From assembly GCA_035534435.1 (NCBI GenBank), contig DATLRX010000035.1, positions 1 to 64,000 of the forward strand: a stretch of DNA of 64,000 bases, given 5' to 3'. Below, in pieces: positions 1 to 7,373 of this stretch. Under the pieces are notes generated by a model. The model did no database searches. It had not been told where the DNA came from and worked only from the letters and a program-made list of their open reading frames with translations. How positions within the stretch are numbered: position 1 is the stretch's first letter; every line of letters begins with the position of its first letter. A program made the translations under genes and the position numbers. The DNA is from Palsa-851 sp035534435 (lineage in GTDB: Bacteria; Chloroflexota; Dormibacteria; Aeolococcales; Aeolococcaceae).

Positions 1-153
1 CGCCCGAACGCGGCGACGGCATTCGACACGATGCGCCGTCACGCGAGGGCGCGAAGGTGGCCATTCCCTCCTTGCGCTAGACGCCATCAACCTCAACTGC
101 GCCTGGTGGCGTCCGTCGAATGCCTCAAGGACCGGACGCGACTGCGGCTGATC

Positions 154-183
154 TGTGCGTGGTCCCAGTGTGCGTGGTCCCAG
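154..183. repeat. 15-bp perfect tandem duplication at tRNA 3' end
   Basis: The 15-mer TGTGCGTGGTCCCAG occurs twice head to tail (154-168 and 169-183). The inner copy covers the discriminator base, the encoded CCA and the last acceptor-stem bases of the tRNA-Tyr gene. The outer copy lies just beyond it. Slippage is the simplest cause. A remnant of integration at the tRNA 3' end is possible, but no integrase or other element is visible here. Confidence 0.85.
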
Positions 184-250
184 GGGATGGAGTCGAACCA
201 TCGGTACACGGTTTTACAGACCGCTGCCTTGACCACTTGGCTACCCTGGG
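175..250 (-). tRNA. tRNA-Tyr (GTA), class I fold with C1:G72
   Basis: The minus strand folds into a complete 76-nt cloverleaf. It has a 7-bp acceptor stem CCCAGGG/CCCTGGG, T8 A9, a 3-bp D stem, an anticodon loop CTGTAAA (anticodon GTA), a 5-nt variable loop GTACC, a T stem GATGG/CCATC with loop TTCGACT, discriminator A73 and an encoded CCA. GTA reads tyrosine codons. Bacterial tRNA-Tyr is normally class II, with a long variable arm and a G1:C72 pair. This gene has a short variable loop and C1:G72, which are the identity features of archaeal and eukaryotic tRNA-Tyr. The isotype rests on the anticodon alone, and charging is not demonstrated. Confidence 0.88.
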
Positions 251-308
251 CCGCCGCGAGAGCCGCGGCGAGCGCGGCGAACGGTAAGGATACGGGCGCG
301 CTACTCCA

Positions 309-845
309 TCAGCGCCGCGCGACTGGGAGCATCTCGCGCAAAGACGGATTGTCGAGGTAGCGCTGCACGACGGCCCGCGCAGCCTCCGGGCCGCCCGCGA
401 GTGAGTCCGCGAACCAGCCACCGTCGTACGGCGAGTTGATCGCGAGCAGCAGCGTGCGGGCCGGCTGGTGGCGCGGCGGGGGGATGCCGTCAACGAGCTT
501 GTATCCGAGGATCACACGGTTCCCTGCCTTGGTGACGCCGACGGATTCGATGACATCCCATCGCGTGAGGCTGCTGTATGGGTACTGGCGAAGCACCAGT
601 CCGTCGCGCGTCAGCTCGAGCGCCGGGCGGACGACGAGCATGGTCATCCCGAGCCCGACCACCGGGGCCGCCATGATGAACCAGCCGATCGTGCCGCCGA
701 TCAGCAGGCAGATCACGCCTGCCACCTCGGTCACCACCAGCAGCGGCAGGACGAGCGCGATCGGGCGCCTGGCTCGGAACACGATCTTGCCGCGCCGCGC
801 GACCAGCTCCGGCGGGAGTTCGGTGGGACTCGGCATCGCGGTCAT
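309..845 (-). CDS. Membrane protein with bacterial PH-like domain
   Basis: A 178-residue protein with two adjacent hydrophobic segments at about residues 28-70. A basic and beta-rich cytoplasmic region follows, containing LELTRDGLVLRQYPYSSL. This architecture matches small bacterial PH-domain (bPH) membrane proteins of unknown function. The ATG is preceded by TAGGAT six bases upstream, which fits leaderless transcription and supports this start over the internal ATG three codons in. It ends close to the tRNA-Tyr gene on the same strand. The specific role is unknown. Confidence 0.7.
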   Translation of the reverse strand: MTAMPSPTELPPELVARRGKIVFRARRPIALVLPLLVVTEVAGVICLLIGGTIGWFIMAAPVVGLGMTMLVVRPALELTRDGLVLRQYPYSSLTRWDVIESVGVTKAGNRVILGYKLVDGIPPPRHQPARTLLLAINSPYDGGWFADSLAGGPEAARAVVQRYLDNPSLREMLPVARR

Positions 846-851
846 CGGTCG

Positions 852-857
852 ATCCTA
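852..857 (-). promoter_or_regulatory. -10 element of leaderless PH-protein gene
   Basis: TAGGAT on the minus strand lies 6 nt before the ATG at 845, with no Shine-Dalgarno sequence. It matches the spacing repeated at many first genes in this window. Confidence 0.5.
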
Positions 858-880
858 GCCCTGCCTGCCATCCTTGCCGA

Positions 881-1093
881 GTGCTTCTGGACATCGGCAC
901 CGTGCTCGCGGGGATCGGACTCGCCATCGTGGGGTTCGTCGTCGTGATCGTCGTGTGCGCGGTGATCCTCGCCTTGCTGGCCGCGATCCTGCCGAACTAC
1001 GAGGGCAGGACGGCTGCCGAGCGACCCGAGAAGGTTGAGACGGACGGGGAGCCCTCGCCCGACACTGACGGCGACGGCGATACAGCGGCCTGA
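881..1093 (+). CDS. Small single-pass membrane protein
   Basis: A 70-residue ORF starting at GTG. It has one strong transmembrane segment (about residues 8-38, rich in V, I, L and A) and an acidic, hydrophilic C-terminal tail ending in DGDGDTAA. It is divergent from the PH-domain gene and upstream of the ArsR gene. The hydropathy pattern looks like a real small membrane protein, but I recognise no family. No convincing ribosome-binding site is visible, so the start is uncertain. Confidence 0.45.
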   Translation: MLLDIGTVLAGIGLAIVGFVVVIVVCAVILALLAAILPNYEGRTAAERPEKVETDGEPSPDTDGDGDTAA

Positions 1094-1125
1094 CGCGGGG
1101 CTTGCGCAAGGGGCTCCCGACGGTC

Positions 1126-1165
1126 TAGCATTCATAAGCGATCCTTTATGAAAGAGTTCTTTATG
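1126..1165 (+). promoter_or_regulatory. Promoter with inverted-repeat operator for ArsR-ino1 operon
   Basis: A TAGCAT -10 candidate (1126-1131) is followed at once by the perfect inverted repeat TTCATAA-N8-TTATGAA (1131-1137 and 1146-1152). A further half-site TTTATG lies at 1160-1165, just before the ArsR start. AT-rich dyads of this type are typical ArsR/SmtB operators. The position downstream of the -10 would block transcription, so autorepression by the adjacent regulator is the likely reading. Confidence 0.6.
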
Positions 1166-1169
1166 CTTC

Positions 1170-1562
1170 GTGACCATGGTTCCTGAGGTCCCGGTTCGGC
1201 CTCCGCGCCGTGCGCTCCCGGGGAGCATCGCGATCGGCGCGAGTGATCTCTCCGTGCACTTCGAGGGTCTCGCGAACCCGACCAGGCTGCTCATCGTCGA
1301 GCGGCTCGCCGCGACGTCGGAGATGCGCGTCTCCGAGCTCGCCGACTACTGCCAGGTGAGCCAGCCGCGTATGAGCTGGCACCTCCGGATCCTCCGCAAG
1401 GCAGAGGTCATCCGCACCCGGCGCGACGGCCGCGAGGTCTTCTGCCGGCTCGACCGCGAGGCGATCGCCTCCCACTTCAAGAGTTTCGCTCGGCTCATCT
1501 CCGTCACCGGAATGCCTGCCGAGATCACATCAACAACACCGGTACACGAGGGCGCGTCGTGA
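1170..1562 (+). CDS. ArsR-family HTH transcriptional regulator
   Basis: A 130-residue protein with an ArsR winged helix over residues 25-105. It contains the typical entry LANPTRLLIVERLAAT, the recognition-helix region CQVSQPRMSWHLRILR and the wing RTRRDGREVFCRLDRE. No CxC metal site is obvious, so the effector may not be a metal. It starts at GTG (an ATG lies two codons in) and its end overlaps ino1 by 4 bp, so the two are co-transcribed. The dyad at 1131-1152 is a good candidate operator. It probably controls inositol-lipid synthesis; that role is inferred from position only. Confidence 0.85.
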   Translation: MTMVPEVPVRPPRRALPGSIAIGASDLSVHFEGLANPTRLLIVERLAATSEMRVSELADYCQVSQPRMSWHLRILRKAEVIRTRRDGREVFCRLDREAIASHFKSFARLISVTGMPAEITSTTPVHEGAS

Positions 1563-2725
1563 GCAAGAAAGTCAGAGTCGCGATCATCGGCGTGGGCAAC
1601 TGCGCCTCGTCGTTCGTCCAGGGGCTCGAGTACTACAAGCACGCTGATCCGAATGACACCGTGCCCGGTCTCATGCACGTGAACCTCGGTGGATATCACA
1701 TCTCCGACATCGAGATCTCCGCGGCGTTCGACATCGACATCCTCAAGGTGGGCAAGGACGTTTCCGAGGCGATCTTCAGCGGGCTCAACAACACGGTGAA
1801 GTTCAGCGACGTCCCGAAGCTGAACATCCCCGTCCAGCGCGGCATGACCCATGACGGTCTCGGCAAATACCTCTCGGAGGTGATCACCAAGGCGCCGGGC
1901 TCGACCGTCGACATCGCCCAGGTCCTGAAGGACACCGGCACCGACGTGGTGGTCAACTACCTGCCGGTCGGCAGCGAGGCCGCAACCCGCTGGTACACCG
2001 AGCAGATCCTCGAAGCGCCGTGCGCGATGGTGAACTGCATGCCCGTGTTCATCGCTCGCGAGGACTACTGGCAGGCGCGCTTCCGCAAGGCGGGCGTGCC
2101 GATCATCGGTGACGACATCAAGTCGCAGGTCGGCGCGACCATCGTGCACCGCGTGCTCACGCACCTGTTCCGCGAGCGTGGCGTCGAGCTCGAGAACACG
2201 TACCAGCTCAACTTCGGTGGGAACACCGACTTCCTCAACATGCTCGAGCGTGAGCGCTTGATGAGCAAGAAGATCAGCAAGACCAACAGCGTGCAGTCCC
2301 AGCTCGCGACGCCGATGGAGAAGGAGCACATCCACATCGGTCCGTCGGACTACGTGCCGTGGCTGCACGACCGTAAGTGGGCATTCATCCGCCTCGAGGG
2401 CAAGTCCTTCGGCGACGTGCCCCTCAACGTCGAGCTGAAGCTCGAGGTGCACGACTCGCCGAACAGCGCCGGCATCGTGATCGACGCCGTGCGCTGCTGC
2501 AAGCTCGGGCTCGACCGCGGGCTCAGCGGCACCCTCGAGGGACCCGCGTCGTACTTCATGAAGTCGCCGCCCAAGCAGGTGACGGACGACGAGGCGCATC
2601 GCGCCACCGAGGAGTTCATCGCAGGCGGTGGCGCCGACAACGCCAGGGGGAGCCACAACGGTGCGGGCGCCGAGGTGCTGTCCCAGTCATCGGAGGCGGA
2701 ACCCGCCACACCCGCCACGAATTAG
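1559..2725 (+). CDS. ino1: Inositol-3-phosphate synthase
   Basis: The enzyme converts glucose-6-phosphate to 1L-myo-inositol-3-phosphate with bound NAD, the first step towards phosphatidylinositol. The 388-residue protein begins KVRVAIIGVGNCASSFVQGL, the NAD-binding glycine motif of the actinobacterial type. It also has NYLPVGSEAATRWYTE, KSQVGATIVHRVL and NFGGNTDFLNM, which line the active site of this family. The GTG start overlaps the end of the ArsR gene (GTGA). The last ~40 residues are low-complexity and probably disordered. The gene heads a PI/PIM lipid operon whose next genes use inositol phosphate. Confidence 0.95.
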   Translation: MSKKVRVAIIGVGNCASSFVQGLEYYKHADPNDTVPGLMHVNLGGYHISDIEISAAFDIDILKVGKDVSEAIFSGLNNTVKFSDVPKLNIPVQRGMTHDGLGKYLSEVITKAPGSTVDIAQVLKDTGTDVVVNYLPVGSEAATRWYTEQILEAPCAMVNCMPVFIAREDYWQARFRKAGVPIIGDDIKSQVGATIVHRVLTHLFRERGVELENTYQLNFGGNTDFLNMLERERLMSKKISKTNSVQSQLATPMEKEHIHIGPSDYVPWLHDRKWAFIRLEGKSFGDVPLNVELKLEVHDSPNSAGIVIDAVRCCKLGLDRGLSGTLEGPASYFMKSPPKQVTDDEAHRATEEFIAGGGADNARGSHNGAGAEVLSQSSEAEPATPATN

Positions 2726-2756
2726 CCAGCAGAGCGAACGGGAGCCGACAGCATTG

Positions 2757-3731
2757 ATGCAGGCCGGCGACGTGGCGCTGAAGAGCGTCGCGCTCCAGGC
2801 GCCCGAGCGGGATCGGATGCTGCCCTACTACGCCTATCGCGGCGCGGAGACCCTCGTCGGTCTGCTGCCGCAGCGGGTGTCGTACTGGCTTGGCGACCGC
2901 GTCGCCGATGCGTTGCTCGCCACGGTGCCGTCGCGATTCGACGGGCTGCGCGACAACCTGCGTCATGTGGTGCCGACCATCGGGCCCCGGCCGCTCGAGC
3001 ACCTGGTGCGGCGTAACGTGCGCAACCTCACGCACTGTTGGGTGGACGTCATGGAGATGCCATCGCAACGGGCGAACCTGCCGTCGCGTATCACGATCGA
3101 CGACCTCTACCACTTCACCGACGCGATCGCCCGCGGCAACGGTGTCGTCGTCGCCTCCATGCATTTCGGGTCCTGGGAGGTTGGCCTCGCCGGGTGGAAC
3201 AAGATGGGCCACAAGATGGCGCTGCTTGCCGAGGTGTTGCGACCACCGCAGCTCTTCGAGCGGGTGGTCGGCGCCCGGCGCGCGCAAGGCGTGCACATCA
3301 TTCCGATCGACACCCAGGCCATGCGCGAGGGCGACCCGCAGGTGGCCCGGCGTCTCGGCGCCAACTCGATGCGCGAGGTCTACAAGGTGCTGCGCTCGGG
3401 CGGTGTCGTGGCGATGGCGCTCGATCGGGATCTCATCGGCAATGGTGAGCCGATCGAGTTCTTCGGTCAGCCGGCGCCCATCCCGATCGGGGGGGTCGAG
3501 ATTGCCATCCGATCCGGGGCCGCGGTGGTCCCGATCCTGCTGTTCCGGGACAGGTACCGGGTTCATGCGGTCGTCTACCCGGAGATCCACTACTCCCCGG
3601 ATCAACCAAGGGACGCCGAGGTGCGCAAGACTGCGGAGGTGCTGCTGCGCATCTTCGAGCGGGCCATCCGGAACCACCCCGAGCAGTGGCATGTCCTCGA
3701 CCCCATCTGGACGGCGACCGGGACGCCATGA
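2757..3731 (+). CDS. patA: Phosphatidylinositol mannoside acyltransferase
   Basis: A 324-residue member of the LpxL/HtrB-like lysophospholipid acyltransferase family. The motif SMHFGSWEVG carries the catalytic H-x4-D/E dyad, and SGGVVAMALDRDL is also typical. In the PIM pathway PatA transfers an acyl chain to the mannose of PIM2 at the inner membrane face. Its place between ino1 and pimA supports that role over a lipid A function. GGGAG at 2740-2744 precedes the ATG chosen here; a TTG lies one codon upstream. The stop overlaps the pimA start (ATGA). Confidence 0.9.
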   Translation: MQAGDVALKSVALQAPERDRMLPYYAYRGAETLVGLLPQRVSYWLGDRVADALLATVPSRFDGLRDNLRHVVPTIGPRPLEHLVRRNVRNLTHCWVDVMEMPSQRANLPSRITIDDLYHFTDAIARGNGVVVASMHFGSWEVGLAGWNKMGHKMALLAEVLRPPQLFERVVGARRAQGVHIIPIDTQAMREGDPQVARRLGANSMREVYKVLRSGGVVAMALDRDLIGNGEPIEFFGQPAPIPIGGVEIAIRSGAAVVPILLFRDRYRVHAVVYPEIHYSPDQPRDAEVRKTAEVLLRIFERAIRNHPEQWHVLDPIWTATGTP

Positions 3732-4897
3732 AGATCTGTTTGGTGTCGCCGTACGACTTCATGCACCCAGGTGGCGTGACCGAGCACGTCCGGCATCTGT
3801 CGGGCAAATTGCGGGCACGTGGTCATGACGTCATGGTGCTCGCGCCGTCGAGCCGCGTCGGCGACGATCACGGCATTCCTGGATACGTGCGCATCGGCCG
3901 GTCCGTGCCGATTCGGACCAACGGCTCGGTTGCGCGCCTCGCGCTGTCGTTCCACCTGGTGCGCCGCGTGCGCGCGTTGCTCGACGAGAACGCTTTTGAC
4001 GTCGTGCATTATCACGAGCCGCTCGTTCCGTCGTTGCCGATCACCGTCCTGCGGTTTCACAGCGGCGCGAACGTCGGCACGTTCCATGCGATGGCGCGTC
4101 GCAACCTCGGTTACTACTACGGCAGGCCCTTCCTGAAGCGCTACTTCAACCGGCTCCACGCGCACATCGCGGTGAGCGTTCCCGCGCGCGACTTCATCGC
4201 CCGGTACTTCGAGGGCGAGTATCGCGTGGTGCCCAACGGGATCGATTGCAGTCGCTTCCATCCCAACCACCCGCACGTCGAGCAGCTGCGCACACCGGGA
4301 AAGTCGACGATCCTCTTCGTCGGTCGTCTGGAGTCGCGCAAGGGGTTGCCGACTCTGCTCGAGGCATACGGTCAGCTGCGACGCGCGCGCGGCGACGCGC
4401 GTCTCGTCGTCGTCGGTGACGGGCCGATGCGCTGGGGTTACGAGAGCCAGGTCGCCGCGATGGGCATTCCGGACGTCGAGTTCTGCGGGCGTGTGTCGTC
4501 AGAGGAACTGCCCCGCCACTACGCGTCGGCCGACATCTTCTGCGCGCCGGCGACCGGTGGTGAGAGCTTCGGCATCGTCCTGCTCGAGGCGATGGCGAGC
4601 GGCGTGCCGGTGATGGCGTCGTCCATCCCCGGCTTCAACAGCGTGGTGACCCATGGAGTTGACGGGGTGCTCGTTCCGCCCCGGCATCCGAAGGAGTGGG
4701 CGGCCGCGCTCGGCGCACTGCTCGACGACCCATCGCGCCGAGCGGCGATGAGCAAGCAGGGACTGGCGAAAGCGCAGCTGTACGACTGGGATCACGTGGT
4801 CGACGAGGTGCTCGAGGTGTATCGGGTCGCGCGGCAGAGAGCGAGTGCGAGTGTGGAGGCGTCTGGTGTTCACGTCCAGACTTCAGGGCTGGGTTAG
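3728..4897 (+). CDS. pimA: Phosphatidylinositol alpha-mannosyltransferase (GT4)
   Basis: A 389-residue GT-B fold glycosyltransferase that adds the first mannose from GDP-mannose to phosphatidylinositol. The N-terminus CLVSPYDFMHPGGVTEHV matches PimA. The C-terminal domain has the retaining-GT4 nucleotide-sugar site GESFGIVLLEAMASGVPV with its E-x7-E pair, and FVGRLESRKG at the domain junction. It overlaps the upstream acyltransferase by ATGA and the downstream PI-phosphate synthase by 32 bp, so the lipid genes form one unit. Assignment is firm from the motifs and neighbours. Confidence 0.92.
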   Translation: MKICLVSPYDFMHPGGVTEHVRHLSGKLRARGHDVMVLAPSSRVGDDHGIPGYVRIGRSVPIRTNGSVARLALSFHLVRRVRALLDENAFDVVHYHEPLVPSLPITVLRFHSGANVGTFHAMARRNLGYYYGRPFLKRYFNRLHAHIAVSVPARDFIARYFEGEYRVVPNGIDCSRFHPNHPHVEQLRTPGKSTILFVGRLESRKGLPTLLEAYGQLRRARGDARLVVVGDGPMRWGYESQVAAMGIPDVEFCGRVSSEELPRHYASADIFCAPATGGESFGIVLLEAMASGVPVMASSIPGFNSVVTHGVDGVLVPPRHPKEWAAALGALLDDPSRRAAMSKQGLAKAQLYDWDHVVDEVLEVYRVARQRASASVEASGVHVQTSGLG

Positions 4898-5543
4898 GTC
4901 GGGCGCGCGGCACGTCGTGCCCGCGCTCCGCGCCCTCGGCTTCACACCGAACGTCCTGACGATGGTCGGTCTGCTGATCTGCGCCGCCTCGGCCGTGCTG
5001 GTCGGCTTCGGCTACCTGCTCCCCGGAGGTCTGATCCTGCTCCTCGCGAGCGGATTCGACATCCTGGACGGAGCGCTCGCGCGCGTCAGCGGACGCGAAC
5101 AGCGGTACGGCGCGTTCCTCGACTCGACGGTGGACCGCTACGCCGAGGCGATGACGGCCATCGCGTTGCTCGCGTACTTCATCTTCCACGGCCATCACAC
5201 GCTCGAACCCATGCTGGTCGTCTTCGCGCTCACGGGTTCCCTGCTCGTCTCGTACGTGCGAGCGCGTGCGCAGTCCCTCGGATTCACGGTCGACGGTGGC
5301 CTGCTCGCCCGTCCGGAGCGTGTCGTCATCACGGTGATCGGCCTCGTCATCGCACCGCTGCTCATCTGGGCGCTCTGGATCCTCGCGGTGCTGACCAATG
5401 TCACCGCGGTGCAGCGCATCTGGGTGGTCTGGAGGCAGGCGCGCGCGACGCCGTCAGCCGACACGCGAACGGCCACGCCGGTGGGCGACGCTCGCGGCAC
5501 GCCCGGTGATGCGCGCAGCGCGTCGAGCGCGCACACGGTCTAG
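4866..5543 (+). CDS. pgsA: Phosphatidylinositol phosphate synthase (CDP-alcohol phosphotransferase)
   Basis: An integral membrane enzyme that joins CDP-diacylglycerol and inositol-3-phosphate. The CDP-alcohol phosphotransferase motif is complete: DILDGALARVSGREQRYGAF followed by LDSTVDRY, with all four metal-binding aspartates. About six hydrophobic segments are visible. I place the start at GTG 4866 because GGAGG at 4855-4859 lies 6 nt upstream and the N-terminus then fits the family. GTG codons at 4845 and 4851 are alternatives. The hydrophilic C-terminal ~30 residues are low-complexity. The substrate is assigned from the neighbouring ino1 and pimA. Confidence 0.9.
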   Translation: MFTSRLQGWVRSGARHVVPALRALGFTPNVLTMVGLLICAASAVLVGFGYLLPGGLILLLASGFDILDGALARVSGREQRYGAFLDSTVDRYAEAMTAIALLAYFIFHGHHTLEPMLVVFALTGSLLVSYVRARAQSLGFTVDGGLLARPERVVITVIGLVIAPLLIWALWILAVLTNVTAVQRIWVVWRQARATPSADTRTATPVGDARGTPGDARSASSAHTV

Positions 5544-5552
5544 TCACCTCGT

Positions 5553-6062
5553 TCACGGCAGCGCCAGGTCCAGACGCGGATCCTCGGCGATACCGTCGCG
5601 CCGGATCTCGAAGTGCAGATGCGGGCCGGTGGCGTTCCCCGTTGCACCGACGGTCCCGATGACCTCGCCGGCCTCCACGAAGTCTCCGCTCATGATCGCC
5701 ACCGTGTCGAGGTGACCGTAGAGGCTGCTGAGACCGCCGCCGTGATCGATGATCACGTGCAGCCCATACCCGGTTGCGGACACGACAACGGTTGCGATGC
5801 CGGGCAGTGTCGCCATCACCGGTGTTCCGCGTGCTGCGGCCAGGTCGATGCCGGAGTGCCAGTGGCGTCCCGGGCACGCGAGGTCGACGGCTTCGAACAC
5901 GAGACTCGTGCACCCGAAGCCCTGCGAGACCCATGAGTGTGCCAACGGTTTCGCGAAGGAAACAGCTGTCGTCGAGTGTCGGAATGATCCGGCGGCGAGC
6001 GCGGTGCCGCCGCAGAGCACCACGGCGACCACTGCGGCGGCGGCCACCATGGAGCGGATCAC
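5553..6062 (-). CDS. Exported M23-family metallopeptidase
   Basis: A 169-residue protein with an N-terminal signal or anchor segment (about residues 4-25) and a LytM/M23 peptidase domain. The zinc motifs are present: HWHSGIDLAAARGTPV supplies H-x3-D and GPHLHFEIRRDG supplies H-x-H. Such enzymes cut peptidoglycan cross-links. The GTG start overlaps the stop of the VirB6-like gene (GTGA), so it is the third gene of that operon. It could open the wall locally for the envelope machinery encoded upstream, as T4SS-associated hydrolases do. Confidence 0.85.
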   Translation of the reverse strand: MIRSMVAAAAVVAVVLCGGTALAAGSFRHSTTAVSFAKPLAHSWVSQGFGCTSLVFEAVDLACPGRHWHSGIDLAAARGTPVMATLPGIATVVVSATGYGLHVIIDHGGGLSSLYGHLDTVAIMSGDFVEAGEVIGTVGATGNATGPHLHFEIRRDGIAEDPRLDLALP

Positions 6063-7000
6063 AACGTGCTCCGTCCGCGGACGGCGTGGTGGACCGGCAC
6101 GAGCACGCGATGCACGGACCGCCGTACGTGTCGGGCAGCGCGTGACCCGTGAGTCTCGACCTGCGCCGCTGCGTGAAGCGTTCCCGGCACCTTGAGCAGG
6201 ATCCACAGCGTCGCCAGCGCATAGAGGCTTTCCGCGACGCCGCTGCCGGCGCCGAAGCCGACGGCCACGGCAACCCGAAGGATGATCAACTGCACCGCCT
6301 GCATGAAGACGGCGACCATGAACAGGCGCAACCAGGTGAACGCATGGTGCCGTGTGTCCGGGAGCACCGAGCACAGCGCCGCGAGCGGTGCGAGGACGAT
6401 GAGGACGTCGAGCATCGCCGTTCGAACCACGTACGAGAGCACGAGGACCACGACCGCCACCACGACTCCGAGCGCGAAGACAGCGTGGAACAGGTCCTGG
6501 GAGCTCTGGACGATGGCGACCGTCGCCGGGCTCAGCGACGCGGACCACGGCAGCGTGTCGATCGTCAGCGGACCACCCGTCGACTGAGCGACGTCGCCGA
6601 TCGCGTTGTTCAGGTCGACCGCCATCTGGACGAAGTAGATCGAGCCGTGCACCATCACCAGTGCGGCCATCACGCGCGGGACGACCACGTGCAGCTCGTA
6701 CCTGGCGTGCGCCGATCGTTCGAAGATGCTTCGCAATGACGCGTACAGCAGCACAGCCCCGACGAGCACGTCCGCCGTCAGTGCCAGGGACGTGTTGAGG
6801 CGCGCCACGGCTGGGTTGGCGGTGAGTGGCCGGATGCCCGAACTCGTCGGGTCGACGGTGGTGAACAGATATCGCGTAAGCTCCGTGTCAAGGTCGGCGC
6901 GAGCCGTGGCGATGAAATGTCCGAGCACACCGGTGAGCAGCTGCAGGATGGAACCGAGCGGATCACGCAGTGTCTGCACGACGCCCGGGATGGATGGCAC
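6059..7000 (-). CDS. Polytopic membrane protein, VirB6/TrbL-like
   Basis: A 313-residue protein starting at GTG. It has about six to seven hydrophobic segments, a periplasm-sized loop in the first third, and a basic C-terminal tail (residues ~285-313). The order and spacing of the helices, and the pairing with a small two-helix protein upstream and a wall hydrolase downstream, resemble VirB6/TrbL channel subunits of Gram-positive type IV secretion systems. No sequence motif is decisive, so this is an inference from architecture and context. No VirB4, coupling ATPase or relaxase is in the window. Confidence 0.5.
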   Translation of the reverse strand: MPSIPGVVQTLRDPLGSILQLLTGVLGHFIATARADLDTELTRYLFTTVDPTSSGIRPLTANPAVARLNTSLALTADVLVGAVLLYASLRSIFERSAHARYELHVVVPRVMAALVMVHGSIYFVQMAVDLNNAIGDVAQSTGGPLTIDTLPWSASLSPATVAIVQSSQDLFHAVFALGVVVAVVVLVLSYVVRTAMLDVLIVLAPLAALCSVLPDTRHHAFTWLRLFMVAVFMQAVQLIILRVAVAVGFGAGSGVAESLYALATLWILLKVPGTLHAAAQVETHGSRAARHVRRSVHRVLVPVHHAVRGRSTL

Positions 7001-7006
7001 CGCCGG

Positions 7007-7246
7007 TCAGTGAATCGTTGCGGGGACGCTGGCGATGAGCGCGTGCGTCAGGGTGCCGGCGACCTCGACGCCGATCGTCCCGAAGACGATGCGGCCGATC
7101 CACTTCTTCGCCTGCGCGACGCTCGACGGATCGACGGCGACGATCTTGTACATGAACGCGACGAGGAAGGCGAGCGCTCCGACGCTCGCCAGCAGACCCT
7201 GCGCGATGAGAATCCAGTTGTCGATGAGCGCCTTGAGTTGAGCCAC
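7007..7246 (-). CDS. Small two-helix membrane protein, VirB2/TrbC-like pilin candidate
   Basis: A 79-residue protein with two hydrophobic helices (about residues 10-35 and 50-72) joined by a basic loop containing SSVAQAKKWIGRIVFG. The AKK-x-I-G-R loop between two helices is characteristic of VirB2-type pilins and related T4SS small subunits. GGAGG precedes the GTG start by 9 nt. It is first in the operon driven by the promoter at 7329-7356. The family call is by pattern only. Confidence 0.5.
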   Translation of the reverse strand: MAQLKALIDNWILIAQGLLASVGALAFLVAFMYKIVAVDPSSVAQAKKWIGRIVFGTIGVEVAGTLTHALIASVPATIH

Positions 7247-7328
7247 GATGGGCGACCTCCGATACGTGTGGTTCGGTGATCGGTCGCCCCTCCGGCCGTT
7301 CCGGGGTGAGCACCCGGACAGTCAGCAG

Positions 7329-7356
7329 ACTATACGGATTTGTGTATGTCTGTCAA
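7329..7356 (-). promoter_or_regulatory. Promoter with shared ACATACACA motif
   Basis: On the minus strand TTGACA (7351-7356) is separated by 16 nt from TATAGT (7329-7334), a near-consensus housekeeping promoter. The spacer holds ACATACACA (7341-7349) exactly 6 nt before TATAGT. The same arrangement occurs at 12485-12505. It drives the VirB2-like operon with a leader of roughly 75 nt. Confidence 0.75.
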
Positions 7357-7360
7357 GCGA

Positions 7361-7366
7361 TAGAGT
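7361..7366 (+). promoter_or_regulatory. -10 element of acdS, leaderless type
   Basis: TAGAGT lies 7 nt before the acdS ATG and no ribosome-binding site is present. The -35 region of this promoter would overlap the divergent promoter at 7329-7356. Confidence 0.5.
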
Positions 7367-7373
7367 CCGGCCG

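Noticed and set aside
1346..2656. Long open frame of 436 codons on the minus strand
   Set aside because: It is antisense to the well-conserved ino1 gene and is rich in H, R, D and V as expected for a GC-rich shadow frame. It matches no known motif.
5553..7246. Integrated conjugative element
   Set aside because: No integrase, relaxase, VirB4 or coupling ATPase, and no flanking att repeats beside these genes. Base composition looks like that of the neighbours.
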